From the NCBI RefSeq assembly GCF_023369555.1, contig NZ_JACJVC010000018.1:1-54326 (forward strand): a stretch of DNA of 54,326 nt, read 5' to 3'. The position numbers and the translations under genes are program-made. Below are positions 52,582 to 54,326 of this stretch, one piece after another. The notes below the pieces were generated by a model. The model was not told the DNA's origin and searched no databases. It was given only the letters and a program-made list of their open reading frames with translations. The number at the start of each line of letters is the position of its first letter. Position 1 is the stretch's first letter. Origin of the DNA: Actinomyces sp. AC-20-1. Lineage in GTDB: Bacteria; Actinomycetota; Actinomycetes; Actinomycetales; Actinomycetaceae.

Positions 52582-53156
52582 CCCCCACCACCGTCCACGC
52601 CAGCCGTGCGGTCAGGGCCCTCGACGGCGGCGTCCTCCTGCGCCCCGCCCTGCCGCGCGACGCCCGCGCCATCAGCGAGCTCGTGCGCCCCTACGCCGAG
52701 CGCCGCATCCTCATCGCCAAGGACCTCATCAGCTACTTCGAGGACATCCAGGAGTTCAGCGTCGCCGAGACCGGCCACGGCGGCGAGCACGGCGCGGCCC
52801 CCGGCGCCCACGAGGTGGTCGGCTGCGGGGCCCTGCACGTCATGTGGGACGACATCGCCGAGGTCCGCACCCTCGCCGTGCGGCCCGACCACCTCCACCG
52901 CCGCCTCGGCTCCGCCCTCCTCACCCGCCTCGTGGAGCAGGCGCGCGCGCTGGGCCTGCGACGGGTCTTCTGCCTCACCTTCGAGGTCGGCTTCTTCCAG
53001 GCGCACGGCTTCAGACCCATCGAGGGCACGCCCGTGGGCACCGACGTCTTCAGCGAGATGGTCCGCTCCCACGACGACGGCGTCGCCGAGTTCCTCGACC
53101 TCGCACGCGCCAAGCCCAACACCCTGGGCAACACCCGCATGCTCCTCGAGCTGTGA
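52578..53156 (+). CDS. argA: Amino-acid N-acetyltransferase, short ArgA-type GNAT
   Basis: 192 residues. GNAT fold with LLRPALPRDARAISELVRPYAERRILIAKDLISYFEDIQEFSVAE, VVGCGALHVMWDDIAEVRTLAVRPDHLHRRLGSALL (acetyl-CoA site), and RRVFCLTFEVGFFQAHGFRPIE. This matches the short N-acetylglutamate synthases of actinobacteria that lack the kinase-like domain and start arginine synthesis. No other arginine gene lies in the window. Coupled by 4-base overlaps on both sides, to the regulator and to mutY. Confidence 0.87.
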   Translation: MTPTTVHASRAVRALDGGVLLRPALPRDARAISELVRPYAERRILIAKDLISYFEDIQEFSVAETGHGGEHGAAPGAHEVVGCGALHVMWDDIAEVRTLAVRPDHLHRRLGSALLTRLVEQARALGLRRVFCLTFEVGFFQAHGFRPIEGTPVGTDVFSEMVRSHDDGVAEFLDLARAKPNTLGNTRMLLEL

Positions 53157-54136
53157 GCGGGGCCGTGGACGCTGCCGGGGCGGCGAGTGCCCTGGTCACC
53201 GGCGTCGCCGGGCCCGAGGCGGCCCGCGAGGTCATCGACTGGTACGACGAGAACGCCCGCGACCTGCCCTGGCGCAGGTCCGGCACCAGCCCCTACGCCG
53301 TCCTCGTCTGCGAGGTCATGAGCCAGCAGACCCCCGTCGAGCGCGTCCTGCCCGCCTGGCGCGAGTGGCTGGGCCGCTGGCCCGACCCCGCCGCCCTGGC
53401 CGGTGCCGACACCGGCGAGGTCCTGCGCGTGTGGGGGCGCCTGGGCTACCCGCGCCGGGCCCTGCGCCTCATCGAGATGGCGCGCACCGTCGTCGAGCAG
53501 CACGGCGGTGTCCTGCCCGAGGACACCGCCTCCCTCCTCGCCCTGCCGGGGGTGGGCCCCTACACGGCCGGCGCCGTCCTCGCCTTCGCCCACGGGCGCC
53601 GGGCCCTCGCCCTCGACACGAACGTGCGCCGGGTCCTCGCCCGCGCCCACGCGGGCACGGCCCTGGCCCCGCCCACCCTCACCCGGGCCGAGACCGCCCG
53701 CGCTGACGCCCTTCAGCCCGCCTCCGACGCCGAGGGCTCGGCCTGGTCCGCCGCTGTCATGGAGCTGGGTGCCCTCGTGTGCACCGCGCGCGCCCCGCGC
53801 TGCGGCCAGTGCCCCTGGCGCGAGCGCTGCGCCTGGCTCGCCGCCGGCCAGCCGGCCGACGAGCACGCCTCCCGGCGCCGCACCCAGGCCTGGCACGGCA
53901 CGGACCGCCAGGCCCGCGGACTCGTCATGGCCCGGCTGCGCGAGGCGCCGGTGGGGGCCGTGGTGGGGCGCGAGGTCCTGCTCCGGGCCGCCGCGCTCGC
54001 AGGAGCCCGGGGCGGGGAGGCGTCCGGCCGGGCCGGCACCGCGGACCGGGACCAGCCTCAACGGGCCCTGGCGGGCCTGCTCGCCGACGGGCTCATCGCC
54101 ACCGACGACGGCGGCGAGACCTACCGCCTGCCCTGA
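53153..54136 (+). CDS. mutY: A/G-specific adenine DNA glycosylase
   Basis: Removes adenine mispaired with 8-oxoguanine. 327 residues: WYDENARDLPWRRSGTSPYAVLVCEVMSQQTPVERV with the catalytic Glu in QQTPVERV, the helix-hairpin-helix LLALPGVGPYTAGAVLAFA, the catalytic Asp in ALDTNVRRVLAR, and the [4Fe-4S] loop CTARAPRCGQCPWRERC (C-x6-C-x2-C-x5-C). The C-terminal 8-oxoG recognition domain is short and poorly conserved, as in other actinobacterial MutY proteins. The GTG start overlaps the argA TGA (GTGA). Confidence 0.94.
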   Translation: MSGAVDAAGAASALVTGVAGPEAAREVIDWYDENARDLPWRRSGTSPYAVLVCEVMSQQTPVERVLPAWREWLGRWPDPAALAGADTGEVLRVWGRLGYPRRALRLIEMARTVVEQHGGVLPEDTASLLALPGVGPYTAGAVLAFAHGRRALALDTNVRRVLARAHAGTALAPPTLTRAETARADALQPASDAEGSAWSAAVMELGALVCTARAPRCGQCPWRERCAWLAAGQPADEHASRRRTQAWHGTDRQARGLVMARLREAPVGAVVGREVLLRAAALAGARGGEASGRAGTADRDQPQRALAGLLADGLIATDDGGETYRLP

Positions 54137-54255
54137 GCACGCTCCGCCTTCTCTCCCCTCCCCTTGCCCTCTCGATCTTCTTGGTTTGTGTTCGAGGTTC
54201 TTGGGGTTGTGGGGTGGTTTGGCGCGCGTGGTGAGGGGTTCGGGGGTGGTGGGTT

Positions 54256-54326
54256 CTAGTGGCCTTGGGCGTGTTCGGCGTCGTCGGTCAGGACGGAGGT
54301 CAGGCGGATGAGGTTGAAGGGGGTGG
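54256..54326 (-). CDS. C-terminal end of an unidentified minus-strand gene (partial)
   Basis: Read on the minus strand from the window end, an open frame gives TPFNLIRLTSVLTDDAEHAQGH and a TAG at 54256-54258. Too little is present to identify it. The stretch 54137-54255 before it is rich in G and T on the plus strand, unlike the rest of the window, and contains no other recognised feature. Confidence 0.35.
   Translation of the reverse strand, partial: TPFNLIRLTSVLTDDAEHAQGH

Overview
The window is very GC-rich DNA (roughly 70-75% by eye) with GTG starts, 1- and 4-base stop/start overlaps, TAnnnT -10 boxes and several apparently leaderless mRNAs. Gene content (ppa-dacB-hpt-ftsH-folE, then folP-folB/K-DUF3180-PH-panC-panD; lldD; lutABC; rbtT/dalT-type permease; short ArgA) suggests a high-GC actinobacterium, most likely Actinomyces or a close relative. 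That taxon is inferred from gene order and protein character, not from a database search.

Layout. 1-369: end of a protein with a RAMA-like domain. 438-4327 (minus): metY, metX and an alpha/beta hydrolase (methionine). 4763-6151: secreted NlpC/P60 hydrolase behind a CRP/GlxR-like site. 6376-12365: ppa (minus), then dacB, hpt, ftsH, folE. 12378-14380: a NarL-type two-component pair whose kinase is frameshifted near its 3' end. 14732-18054 (minus): FtsX-type ABC exporter. 18229-21829: folP, a FolB-FolK fusion with a very long linker, DUF3180. 21963-26785: two PH-domain membrane proteins, a DUF2520 protein, panC, panD. 26932-27864: DUF559 nuclease-like gene between two copies of a dispersed repeat. 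28281-29954: lysS. 30032-33536 (minus): padR plus a second FtsX-type exporter. 33772-45392 (minus): lldD, a P-loop kinase-like protein, a polyol cassette (deoR, permease, mannitol-type dehydrogenase), lutABC and lactate permease. 45635-47793: CstR-like sulfide/persulfide operon. 47902-52581: glpK, glpD and a divergent SorC-type regulator. 52578-54136: argA-like GNAT and mutY. 54256-54326: the end of an unidentified minus-strand gene.

How the genes fit together. Folate (folE, folP, folB/K) and pantothenate (panC, panD) genes are interleaved with cell-envelope genes. The 33.7-45.4 kb block serves lactate and polyol use: uptake by LctP, oxidation by both LldD and LutABC, and polyol entry by an RbtT/DalT-type permease with a polyol dehydrogenase. 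GlpK/GlpD feed glycerol carbon into glycolysis.

The least explained features are non-coding. (1) A nine-copy array of GGACAAC between hpt and ftsH has five copies in one orientation and four inverted, all at 19-20 bp pitch and mirror-symmetric about position 9390. (2) A modular family of about 170-210 bp elements has terminal inverted repeats GCACGCTCATGTGAC and a strong internal hairpin, with four copies in the window, two of them flanking the DUF559 gene. (3) A 120 bp MITE-like element has 20 bp inverted ends. Predicted operators include a DtxR-like iron box upstream of lldD, a PadR operator, and a perfect 30 bp palindrome upstream of the CstR-like operon.
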